Assembly: GCA_031278055.1 (NCBI GenBank)
Contig: JAITLD010000008.1
Location: 1 to 5,083 of the forward strand
DNA from: Rickettsiales bacterium
Lineage (GTDB): Bacteria; Pseudomonadota; Alphaproteobacteria; Rs-D84
Direction: 5' to 3'
Length of the DNA stretch: 5,083 nt
Shown here: positions 1 through 4,558 of the stretch, one piece after another
Numbering within the stretch: position 1 is the first letter of the stretch
Layout of the letters: the number at the start of each line of letters is the position of its first letter
Program-made: the position numbers and the translations under genes
Notes under the pieces: model-generated
What the model was told of the DNA's origin: nothing
The model's database searches: none
Seen by the model: only the letters and a program-made list of their open reading frames with translations

Positions 1-1
1 G

Positions 2-544
2 ATGCGAGTCAGTGATGTCATGGCAATCAAGCTTTGTCAGAAACAATGGGCGGGATATTCGGGCGGATGGTCTTATTCGCCGACCAGCGGTTGGGGGCAT
101 ACGTATTATTGGTGGGGGGAGACTGCAACAATTCCAGTCACGGGGCTGTATTTGGTGACCACCGAAATGTATGCCGGTGATAATGATGACGATTGGCATC
201 ATTACAGGGCAAAGTCGGATGGAATATTTATTCCAGCCGGCTATAAAGTGGCAATTTATGGTACTGTCAGGCAGGCAAGGAGCAATAATTGCGGGCGTTT
301 TGGGGTCGTAAGCACACTATATCTGTTAAAACCGAATGGTAGCGGATTACTGAGTGCGGAAAGAACGCGTGTTGAGGGCGGTCCATCTGATACCGGATGC
401 GGCGGCGGCGTGTGCTGCGGTTCTTCTTCGAATGAAGACATAGATCGGGGATTTTCGAGAATAAGCGTGCGTGTTTTGACGCCTCAAGATGCGGCGGCAA
501 ACGGCATGCTATGGAATGAAGCATACATCAGGGGCCTAATGTGA
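2..544 (+). CDS. Partial (5' end probably outside window) W/Y/G-rich protein, possible jelly-roll domain
   Basis: The reading frame is open to the left edge, so the ATG at 2 (or the one at 20) need not be the true start. No signal peptide is visible, and this is probably the C-terminal part of a longer protein. Residue numbers count from position 2. The region 16-40 is rich in Trp, Tyr and Gly. Segments 41-54 (TATIPVTGLYLVTT), 75-88 (IFIPAGYKVAIYGT) and 102-110 (VVSTLYLLK) form the beta-strand rhythm seen in C1q/TNF-like jelly-roll domains of tail-fibre and surface proteins. That resemblance is from memory and tentative. A Cys/Gly cluster follows at 132-139 (GCGGGVCC), then a tail 145-180. 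The stop overlaps the start of the next gene by 4 bp, so the two are probably co-transcribed and translationally coupled. Function is unknown. That it is a gene is likely; the fold is a guess. Confidence 0.6.
   Translation: MRVSDVMAIKLCQKQWAGYSGGWSYSPTSGWGHTYYWWGETATIPVTGLYLVTTEMYAGDNDDDWHHYRAKSDGIFIPAGYKVAIYGTVRQARSNNCGRFGVVSTLYLLKPNGSGLLSAERTRVEGGPSDTGCGGGVCCGSSSNEDIDRGFSRISVRVLTPQDAAANGMLWNEAYIRGLM
530..534 (+). promoter_or_regulatory. Shine-Dalgarno site deciding the GTG start at 541
   Basis: AGGGG lies 6 nt upstream of the GTG at 541. Its distance to the in-frame ATG codons at 550 and 556 is 15 nt or more, so GTG 541 is the better supported start. The site lies inside the end of the preceding coding region, as expected for a coupled pair. 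Confidence 0.5.
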
Positions 545-1170
545 TAAAAATGAAAATGTTTTTGCTTATGTCGCTTTTTCTGACGACAAGCCTGCGGGCC
601 GCGAAATTATGCAAATACTCGATTCTCTGCCCAAGTGCGGATTGGTATTCCGCATGCTATGGCAGTGGATCAACCTATGGTTGCAGGTCAAGTCTGGCGA
701 GTTTTGGAGCTGGCCAAAGCGGAATGGCAAGCGATTGCGGATGTGGCGTTGGAATGAAAATAAATTGGCTTTGTTCTTCTACCAGCGGCAGTTATCCGAA
801 TTTCGGCAATCCGTCGACGACTAGCGGGCAATATTGTTGGTGCCAGCTGAGGGATTCGTTCCAAGCTTTAAGCTCTTGGGCGTTTATGAGGGACCACAGC
901 GATTCTTCCGAGCCATGCCAATCGCTTTGCGCCAGCGCATGTGTGACCGGTTTGTCGCTATCTGATTTTCGCACCGCGATTTGCAATTCGAATAGCGCGA
1001 ATTATCTTATTGCCGATACTTGTCCGATTGGATATACTGAAGAAGACATGATTGGGACCAAGATAATCGAAAACAATGAAAATTGTGGCGACGGCTGGAC
1101 TGAAATCACCGATAAAACATCCTCATATTCCAATATCATCGGCGAATATTTATATACTTGTCAGGAATAA
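541..1170 (+). CDS. Secreted cysteine-rich protein of unknown function (CWC-motif family)
   Basis: The 209-residue product starts with GTG and overlaps the preceding stop as GTGA. Residues 1-21 are a classical export signal (basic MIKMK, hydrophobic FLLMSLFLTTSL, then RAA), so the mature protein should begin near KLCKYS. All 16 cysteines lie in the mature part (24, 30, 39, 48, 66, 68, 78, 99, 101, 126, 130, 134, 148, 161, 182, 207). The even number and export suggest disulfide bonds in the periplasm or outside the cell, although CxC pairs (66/68, 99/101) and C-x3-C spacings (126/130/134) could also bind metal. The motif around 99-103 (CWCQL), preceded about 20 residues earlier by Cys 78 and a Ser/Pro/Gly stretch, recurs in the incomplete gene at 4760, so the two are probably paralogues. 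No catalytic motif is recognised. Ser, Gly, Tyr and Asn dominate the composition. Function is unknown; a surface or secreted structural protein is the simplest guess. Confidence 0.8.
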   Translation: MIKMKMFLLMSLFLTTSLRAAKLCKYSILCPSADWYSACYGSGSTYGCRSSLASFGAGQSGMASDCGCGVGMKINWLCSSTSGSYPNFGNPSTTSGQYCWCQLRDSFQALSSWAFMRDHSDSSEPCQSLCASACVTGLSLSDFRTAICNSNSANYLIADTCPIGYTEEDMIGTKIIENNENCGDGWTEITDKTSSYSNIIGEYLYTCQE

Positions 1171-1192
1171 TCGGAAGATTCTGATCAGCTAC

Positions 1193-1206
1193 AATTGATA
1201 ATTTAA
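1193..1206 (+). repeat. Two-unit AATTGAT/AATTTAA heptamer remnant
   Basis: AATTGAT followed directly by AATTTAA resembles the AATTGAC heptamers at 2850-2892. The 109-bp spacer between the convergent genes (1171-1279) otherwise holds only an 8-bp palindrome, CTGATCAG at 1181-1188. I see no hairpin with a T-run, so no terminator is evident here for either gene. Confidence 0.3.
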
Positions 1207-1279
1207 CTCTGAACTCTTGATTGTTCCCATGTTTCATGTCTCGATATTTGTAAATTGTTGTGTTCCTAATTTATGATTA

Positions 1280-2098
1280 TTATTTTGCGATGATGAATAC
1301 CTTGCGTTTGTTTGCCGTTTTGATGATTTCATCTTTGTCTATCGCCCAGCAATTTTTAGAATCCACAACTATTCCCGAAAGTTTTGCGTCCGCGATTGCG
1401 TTTATTGTCTCAACCCCGATCGCCGGAATATCCGCGCGCAGATCTTGATCCGGTTTTATCATTTTCGCCAACACTCCACCGCATTTTTTATACCCGTGCC
1501 TTATGTCTATCACGCGTTCCAGCATTTTTTTCGTTCCTTCGGCCGCTTCGACAGCAAGAACCTGTCCGGATACCACGACGCTTTGTCCGATATCCAGTTT
1601 TCCGATAACTTTCGATACATTTATTGCCCGTTCGATATCTTTCGCATCTTTTTTGTTTGGCTTTGTCTTTGTTTGCGCACCAGAAGAAAATGTCAGAGAC
1701 GGGCATAAATCCTGACCGGCAAGAACCTTGAATCCAAATTTTTCGATTTCGGAAAACAACGCAGTCAGCATTGAATCATATCCATTTTGATTCCTGCGAA
1801 CCCGCGACACGATTTTAATCGCTGTAAAATCCGGAATTATGTCTGTCAGATTCGGATGTCCTATTGCTCCCACCATGACCAAATTTTTAATTCCGCGTTT
1901 TTTTGCCTCTCGGAACGCTGTGCCGGCCGCGCCCAGCCGAATCCACAGGTCCGGATTTAGCGCCGGATCGCAGAAATTTTTTAATCCTATGATGAAAACA
2001 TCGTATCCTTGCGCGCGCAAATCGTCTGCGACCAAAAACGGCAGGCGATGTGCGCCTGCGACGACTGCGATTTTCCTGTCTATAATTTTATTACGCAT
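1280..2098 (-). CDS. lpxI: UDP-2,3-diacylglucosamine pyrophosphatase LpxI (lipid A synthesis)
   Basis: LpxI (formerly DUF1009) hydrolyses UDP-2,3-diacylglucosamine to 2,3-diacylglucosamine-1-phosphate (lipid X) plus UMP, the fourth step of lipid A synthesis. It acts at the inner face of the cytoplasmic membrane and replaces LpxH in alphaproteobacteria. The 272 residues match the usual length. The N-terminal nucleotide-binding-like motif is AVVAGAHRLP at 11-20. The hallmark C-terminal segments are GQSVVVSGQVLAVEAAEGT (171-189) and KPDQDLRADIPAIG (215-228). Asp 223 in RADIP is my best counterpart of the key Asp of the Caulobacter enzyme, aligned from memory. The usual neighbours (fabZ, lpxA, lpxB) are absent, so the gene stands outside the standard lpx cluster. 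It is divergent from an outer-membrane protein gene with only 37 bp between the start codons. No Shine-Dalgarno site is visible upstream of the ATG, and a -10-like hexamer lies 6 nt before it. Identification is firm; the start is well supported. Confidence 0.93.
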   Translation of the reverse strand: MRNKIIDRKIAVVAGAHRLPFLVADDLRAQGYDVFIIGLKNFCDPALNPDLWIRLGAAGTAFREAKKRGIKNLVMVGAIGHPNLTDIIPDFTAIKIVSRVRRNQNGYDSMLTALFSEIEKFGFKVLAGQDLCPSLTFSSGAQTKTKPNKKDAKDIERAINVSKVIGKLDIGQSVVVSGQVLAVEAAEGTKKMLERVIDIRHGYKKCGGVLAKMIKPDQDLRADIPAIGVETINAIADAKLSGIVVDSKNCWAIDKDEIIKTANKRKVFIIAK

Positions 2099-2100
2099 GC

Positions 2101-2129
2101 TTTAATTTTAACTATTTTTGTGATAGAAT
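2101..2129 (+). promoter_or_regulatory. Putative promoter of the outer-membrane protein gene at 2136, predicted leaderless
   Basis: TAGAAT (2124-2129) is preceded by TGA, which forms an extended -10 (TGnTAnnnT). It ends 6 nt before the GTG at 2136. The -35 position (2101-2106, TTTAAT) is weak, which is tolerable with an extended -10. No Shine-Dalgarno sequence precedes the GTG, and the 37-bp spacer leaves no room for a normal leader. Confidence 0.45.
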
Positions 2130-2133
2130 GCAA
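2105..2133 (-). promoter_or_regulatory. Putative lpxI promoter, predicted leaderless
   Basis: Read on the minus strand, TTGCAT (2133-2128), a 17-nt spacer and TAAAAT (2110-2105) precede the ATG at 2098 with 6 nt between. Transcription would start at or next to the A of the ATG. The -35 matches the consensus at only three positions. The site overlaps the opposing promoter at 2101-2129. Confidence 0.45.
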
Positions 2134-2135
2134 AT

Positions 2136-2846
2136 GTGAAAAGATTCTTCGTATCTTTTTTGGCGTTTTTCGCGCTTGGCGCCGCCAATGCAAGATACGA
2201 TGCGTTTGTGTCTGAGGCGGAAAGCGGATTGGATTATATTGGTGCGGAAACTAGGGGTTTTGCGGCAGACGGCGAGCTGGGCCGCACGGTGTATTCCGAA
2301 AAGGTCAAGTCGGATTACGACCTTTTTATCGAAACGACAAAGTATGTGCGCATGGGGGCGGGCATAAATCTTGGATTCGCAAGCACAATGGATTACGAAT
2401 TGGGACTGGCCGAACAATTTGGATTCGGATGGAATCTGTCGTCTTTCATCAGATTCGAGATGGGGTGGAATCATTCCGAAATGCGGTTTCCCGCGCATGC
2501 GGCCGACGCGGATTCCGCGCGGTTGACGTTGTGGTTCGACTTGGCGCGACGTCATGTCATGCAGGGCGATGTGGTGTATAGGCGACGCCTTGTTCCGTTC
2601 ATCGGGCTTGGGGGCGTCGCCGGTTATGCTATGTTCGACGGTTCTACCCAGATTCGCGGGCATAGCGGCGCCGCGTACGGGGGGCATGCGGCATTCGGGC
2701 TCAGCTTTGTATTTAGCGATACGAACGCCATTGATTTGATGATCGGCTATGAAATGTTGTATGGAAAAAGTTTCGGGTGGGGCGCCGATTTGGTGAAAAA
2801 TTTTGGAAATGCGGGTGTAACCCTGTCATGGAGATCAAGTTTTTAG
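2136..2846 (+). CDS. Small outer-membrane beta-barrel protein (porin-like family)
   Basis: The 236-residue product is predicted to be exported. MKRFFVSFLAFFALGAANA (1-19, GTG start) is a clear signal peptide with an ANA cleavage site. The mature part alternates amphipathic strands (e.g. 73-88, 96-111, 153-166, 184-193, 199-209). It carries PFIGLGG at 154-160, a motif common in small 8-stranded barrels of the OMP_b-brl/surface-antigen type, and ends in Phe (TLSWRSSF), the C-terminal beta-signal recognised by the BAM complex. Location would be the outer membrane; substrate or ligand is unknown, and a structural or adhesin role is equally possible. A second barrel gene follows 62 bp downstream, probably a distant relative (shared PF[IV]GxG motif and C-terminal Phe) with its own promoter. 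The GTG start is preferred because it opens the signal peptide directly. The overlapping ATG at 2134 is in another frame. Confidence 0.82.
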   Translation: MKRFFVSFLAFFALGAANARYDAFVSEAESGLDYIGAETRGFAADGELGRTVYSEKVKSDYDLFIETTKYVRMGAGINLGFASTMDYELGLAEQFGFGWNLSSFIRFEMGWNHSEMRFPAHAADADSARLTLWFDLARRHVMQGDVVYRRRLVPFIGLGGVAGYAMFDGSTQIRGHSGAAYGGHAAFGLSFVFSDTNAIDLMIGYEMLYGKSFGWGADLVKNFGNAGVTLSWRSSF

Positions 2847-2849
2847 ACG

Positions 2850-2892
2850 AATTGACAATTCCAATACCTGCGATTGATAATTGACAATTAAG
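2850..2892 (+). repeat. AATTGAC heptamer repeats upstream of the second barrel gene
   Basis: AATTGAC-AATTCCA at 2850-2863 and GATTGAT-AATTGAC-AATTAAG at 2872-2892 are heptamer units in register. The 11-bp string AATTGACAATT occurs exactly at 2850-2860 and 2879-2889. The second block supplies the -35 (TTGATA) of the promoter at 2874-2902. Confidence 0.6.
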
Positions 2893-2902
2893 GGTTTACA
2901 AT
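2874..2902 (+). promoter_or_regulatory. Sigma70-type promoter of the gene at 2909, predicted leaderless
   Basis: TTGATA (2874-2879), a spacer of exactly 17 nt and TACAAT (2897-2902) are a near-consensus promoter. Only 6 nt separate the -10 from the ATG at 2909, so the transcript should begin at or next to the start codon. No Shine-Dalgarno site is present between them. Confidence 0.65.
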
Positions 2903-2908
2903 TAAGCT

Positions 2909-3556
2909 ATGAAGAAAATATTTTTAATTTTTAAGTTTTTCTGCGGATTATTGATGGTCAATTGTTCATTGCCAATTGCAAATTGTCTTGCGGATGTCAA
3001 ATATGTCGTCGCCAAGGACGGCAGTCCCGGGGACAGCGAGGAAAGCGTAAAGCATGTTTATATTTACGGCGGATACAATCTGCATTTTGCGAACGACGCG
3101 CAGGGGCTTGAAATCGCAAATTCCAGGGGGGGATTAACGGGGGGATTCGGGTTCAGATTCACCGACAATATTCGCTCGGAATTATCATACGAATATATGA
3201 AAGACAACTACAAATTGGCCGCGGCGACGGGGAATTTCGGAATTGTTAATTTCATTTTCGATGCGAAACTTCCGCCGCAATACAGAATATTCAAAACCAG
3301 CCCGTTTGTTCCGTTCGTCGGGTTTGGCGTGGGGGCGGGGCGTTATTCGGGATTGCAATTGACACGCCGGAATATGCTGGGGGCATATAATTTCATCGGC
3401 GGTGTCTCTCTTGAAATCAACAGAACTCTGGCATTCGCATTCACATATAAATTTATGAAGATTATCGCCAACGAATTGACTGTTGGCTCGGATGTCATTC
3501 CGGAATTCGAGCCATCGGGTCATAATGTCAGCGCGACATTTAGGATGAATTTTTAA
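2909..3556 (+). CDS. Small outer-membrane beta-barrel protein
   Basis: The 215-residue product opens with the signal peptide MKKIFLIFKFFCGLLMVNC... (cleavage probably after Ala 28, NCLA/DV). The mature protein shows barrel-type amphipathic strands: 49-60 (HVYIYGGYNLHF), 78-96, 132-145 with PFVPFVGFGVGAG, 160-171 and 172-185. It ends in Phe (SATFRMNF), as expected for a BAM-assembled outer-membrane protein. Size and the PFVGFG motif place it with the small OmpA/OmpW-like or surface-antigen barrels, as for the gene at 2136; sequence identity between the two appears low outside that motif. The second half of the signal peptide (residues 16-26) is encoded by heptamer repeats (see 2953-2987). Ligand and function are unknown. 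A bidirectional terminator follows about 85 bp after the stop. Confidence 0.82.
   Translation: MKKIFLIFKFFCGLLMVNCSLPIANCLADVKYVVAKDGSPGDSEESVKHVYIYGGYNLHFANDAQGLEIANSRGGLTGGFGFRFTDNIRSELSYEYMKDNYKLAAATGNFGIVNFIFDAKLPPQYRIFKTSPFVPFVGFGVGAGRYSGLQLTRRNMLGAYNFIGGVSLEINRTLAFAFTYKFMKIIANELTVGSDVIPEFEPSGHNVSATFRMNF
2953..2987 (+). repeat. AATTGTC heptamer repeats inside a signal-peptide coding region
   Basis: Five consecutive 7-nt units can be read: GATGGTC, AATTGTT, CATTGCC, AATTGCA, AATTGTC. AATTGTC is a rotation of the reverse complement of AATTGAC, the unit upstream at 2850-2892, so the same element is present in opposite orientation on either side of the start codon. The units encode part of the signal peptide (MVNCSLPIANCL). 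Confidence 0.55.
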
Positions 3557-3639
3557 ATCCAGTCGGTGATGGTTTTTGCGAAGTTATGGATAGATGTCTT
3601 GGCGCCAAATATTGGAAATTGGTCATATTTTTAATTAAA

Positions 3640-3661
3640 AAAACCGCAGAAATGCGGTTTT
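3640..3661. terminator. Bidirectional rho-independent terminator
   Basis: AAAACCGCA (3640-3648), loop GAAA (3649-3652) and TGCGGTTTT (3653-3661) form a perfect 9-bp stem. On the minus strand the stem is followed by a T-rich tail (complement of the A-run at 3637-3643), which ends acpP. On the plus strand TTTTCTTATT follows, which can end the barrel gene at 2909. Its place between convergent genes fits. The rest of the spacer (3557-3639) holds only a 10-bp palindrome, TTGGCGCCAA at 3599-3608. Confidence 0.9.
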
Positions 3662-3694
3662 CTTATTATTTCTTGCCTATTTTGCGGGCAAAGG

Positions 3695-3934
3695 TCAGGC
3701 TTTTTTATGCGCGTCGATATATTTGACGGCATCGCCGACAGTGGCCATTTTTCCTGCATCCTCATCCGGAATTGTGATTCCAAACTTGGATTCCACCTCC
3801 ATCACAAATTCCACGACATCAAGGGAATCGGCGCCCAGGTCGTTGACGAATGCGGCTTTTTCCGTGATTTTATCCTCATTTACTCCCAATTTGTCTTTTA
3901 TTATCGCCTTTACTTGCTCAAAAGTTGTTGCCAT
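3695..3934 (-). CDS. acpP: Acyl carrier protein AcpP
   Basis: This 79-residue acidic protein carries growing acyl chains on a 4'-phosphopantetheine arm for fatty-acid synthesis in the cytoplasm; it also supplies hydroxyacyl groups for lipid A. The attachment motif GADSLD lies at 34-39 with Ser 37 as the modified residue. The helix-II segment [24 protein letters not shown] and the following [10 protein letters not shown] are canonical, and the length is normal. The expected fab neighbours (fabD, fabG, fabF) are absent. The gene has its own consensus promoter (3993-4021), a clear Shine-Dalgarno site 9 nt before the ATG and a terminator 34 nt after the stop, so it is likely a strong monocistronic unit. 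It may also receive read-through from bamE 90 bp upstream, since no terminator separates them. Identification is certain. Confidence 0.98.
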   Translation of the reverse strand: MATTFEQVKAIIKDKLGVNEDKITEKAAFVNDLGADSLDVVEFVMEVESKFGITIPDEDAGKMATVGDAVKYIDAHKKA

Positions 3935-3943
3935 TTTTTTGTT

Positions 3944-3947
3944 TCCT
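3944..3947 (-). promoter_or_regulatory. Shine-Dalgarno site of acpP
   Basis: On the minus strand AAGGAAA contains AGGA at 3947-3944, 9 nt before the ATG. It is noted because it contrasts with the genes in this window that have no such site. Confidence 0.75.
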
Positions 3948-3992
3948 TTTTTTGGTTTATTGGTGTGCGCCCCGAATGGCGCGACATAGGGA

Positions 3993-4021
3993 AATATAAC
4001 AAATTATAACAATCTTGTCAA
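3993..4021 (-). promoter_or_regulatory. Consensus promoter of acpP
   Basis: Minus strand: TTGACA (4021-4016), a 17-nt spacer, then TATATT (3998-3993). The -35 is a perfect match. Transcription would start near 3986, giving a leader of about 50 nt that contains the Shine-Dalgarno site. The -35 box starts 4 bp after the bamE stop codon. Confidence 0.8.
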
Positions 4022-4024
4022 GGT

Positions 4025-4459
4025 TTACTGCCCCAGTCCTGCGGGGGTGAAGCGACCTATGTTATTAACCAGCTCTTCGATGGCGTTCAGTTCGACCGCG
4101 GCCGGAATCGGCGTTTCATCGCTGTCAATCCAAATATCCGGAAAATCATTGTCGCGCAAGATTTTTTTCGCAGTGATACGACCGTCTTTTGACCAGACCA
4201 AAAGCGCGGTTTTATTGTCGTATGTTAGCGGGAATGGTCCGTGATAATTCTCGTCCGCGCCATAATAAATCCAAATTGTATCGCCGAACATGGTTCGCGT
4301 CTGGGGACTGCCAAATTTTTTCTCCAATTCCGCTGTGGTTTTGACGTCTGCAATCTCGGATTCAAGGTCGCCCGGGAATATAAATCCGCGATGTTTCGTT
4401 TGCAATGTGCAGGACGCGCAAAGAATGAATGACAAGAGGCAAAAAGCAAAATTTTTCAT
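4025..4459 (-). CDS. bamE: Outer-membrane protein assembly factor BamE (SmpA/OmlA lipoprotein)
   Basis: BamE is a small lipoprotein of the BAM complex, which inserts beta-barrels such as the two encoded at 2136 and 2909. The 144-residue product has a type II signal, KNFAFCLLSFILCASC, with Cys 17 as the lipidated residue. The lipobox (CASC) has Cys at -3 where Leu is usual. Thr at +2 allows sorting to the outer membrane. The family core is visible as RGFIFPG (24-30), LEKKFGSPQTRTMFGDTIW (45-63) and the strand ALLVWSKDGRI (85-95). The C-terminal ETPIPAAVELNAIEELVNNIGRF (115-137) is the tail pattern of alphaproteobacterial OmlA. No Shine-Dalgarno sequence is obvious, and the putative -10 lies only 8 nt before the ATG, so the leader may be absent or nearly so. 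Family assignment is secure. Confidence 0.9.
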   Translation of the reverse strand: MKNFAFCLLSFILCASCTLQTKHRGFIFPGDLESEIADVKTTAELEKKFGSPQTRTMFGDTIWIYYGADENYHGPFPLTYDNKTALLVWSKDGRITAKKILRDNDFPDIWIDSDETPIPAAVELNAIEELVNNIGRFTPAGLGQ

Positions 4460-4467
4460 TTATGGAA

Positions 4468-4496
4468 ATTTTATAGTAAAAAATCGCGCCTGTCCA
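4468..4496 (-). promoter_or_regulatory. Putative bamE promoter
   Basis: Minus strand: TGGACA (4496-4491), a 17-nt spacer and TAAAAT (4473-4468), ending 8 nt before the ATG at 4459. The -35 box lies inside the left arm of the inverted repeat at 4490-4541, so a protein bound there could control it. Confidence 0.5.
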
Positions 4497-4541
4497 TCAA
4501 AATTGGCATTTTTCAAAAAAAACACTTGCGTTGATGGGCAG
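4490..4541. repeat. 11-bp inverted repeat between divergent bamE and the cysteine-rich gene
   Basis: CTGTCCATCAA (4490-4500) and TTGATGGGCAG (4531-4541) are reverse complements except at one position (T4493/G4538, which would still pair in RNA as G-U). The 30-bp spacer includes a T5 and an A8 run. The left arm covers the bamE -35 box; the right arm lies within the presumed promoter of the rightward gene. It may be a two-site operator or a residual transcript end. Confidence 0.5.
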
Positions 4542-4554
4542 TAATTGAAATAAT
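4526..4554 (+). promoter_or_regulatory. Tentative promoter for the rightward leader and gene at 4760
   Basis: TTGCGT (4526-4531), a 17-nt spacer and AATAAT (4549-4554) are a weak fit. Any -10 within the TAATAAT stretch (4551-4557) would start transcription close to 4560-4564, just at the beginning of the structured leader. Confidence 0.35.
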
Positions 4555-4558
4555 AATC

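Noticed and set aside
1171..1279. Search for a terminator between the convergent gene pair
   Set aside because: Only short or T-less inverted repeats (CTGATCAG, GAAC...GTTC) are present; none qualifies.
1260..1448. 62-residue plus-strand frame starting with a hydrophobic, signal-like stretch
   Set aside because: Mostly antisense to the end of lpxI, whose identity is firm; no ribosome binding site, and the hydrophobic run is the complement of lpxI codons.
2112..2687. 191-residue minus-strand open frame
   Set aside because: Antisense to the barrel gene at 2136; Arg/His/Pro-rich composition without any recognisable domain, and the plus-strand frame has a signal peptide and a beta-signal.
3185..3523. 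112-residue minus-strand open frame
   Set aside because: Antisense shadow of the second barrel gene; no start signal and no domain.
3673..3691. Second hairpin after acpP, TTGCC/GGCAA with a 9-nt loop
   Set aside because: Only 5 bp and no T-run of its own; the strong terminator at 3640-3661 explains the end of transcription.
3707..4009. Plus-strand frames opposite acpP
   Set aside because: Complement of an unmistakable acyl carrier protein gene and its promoter.
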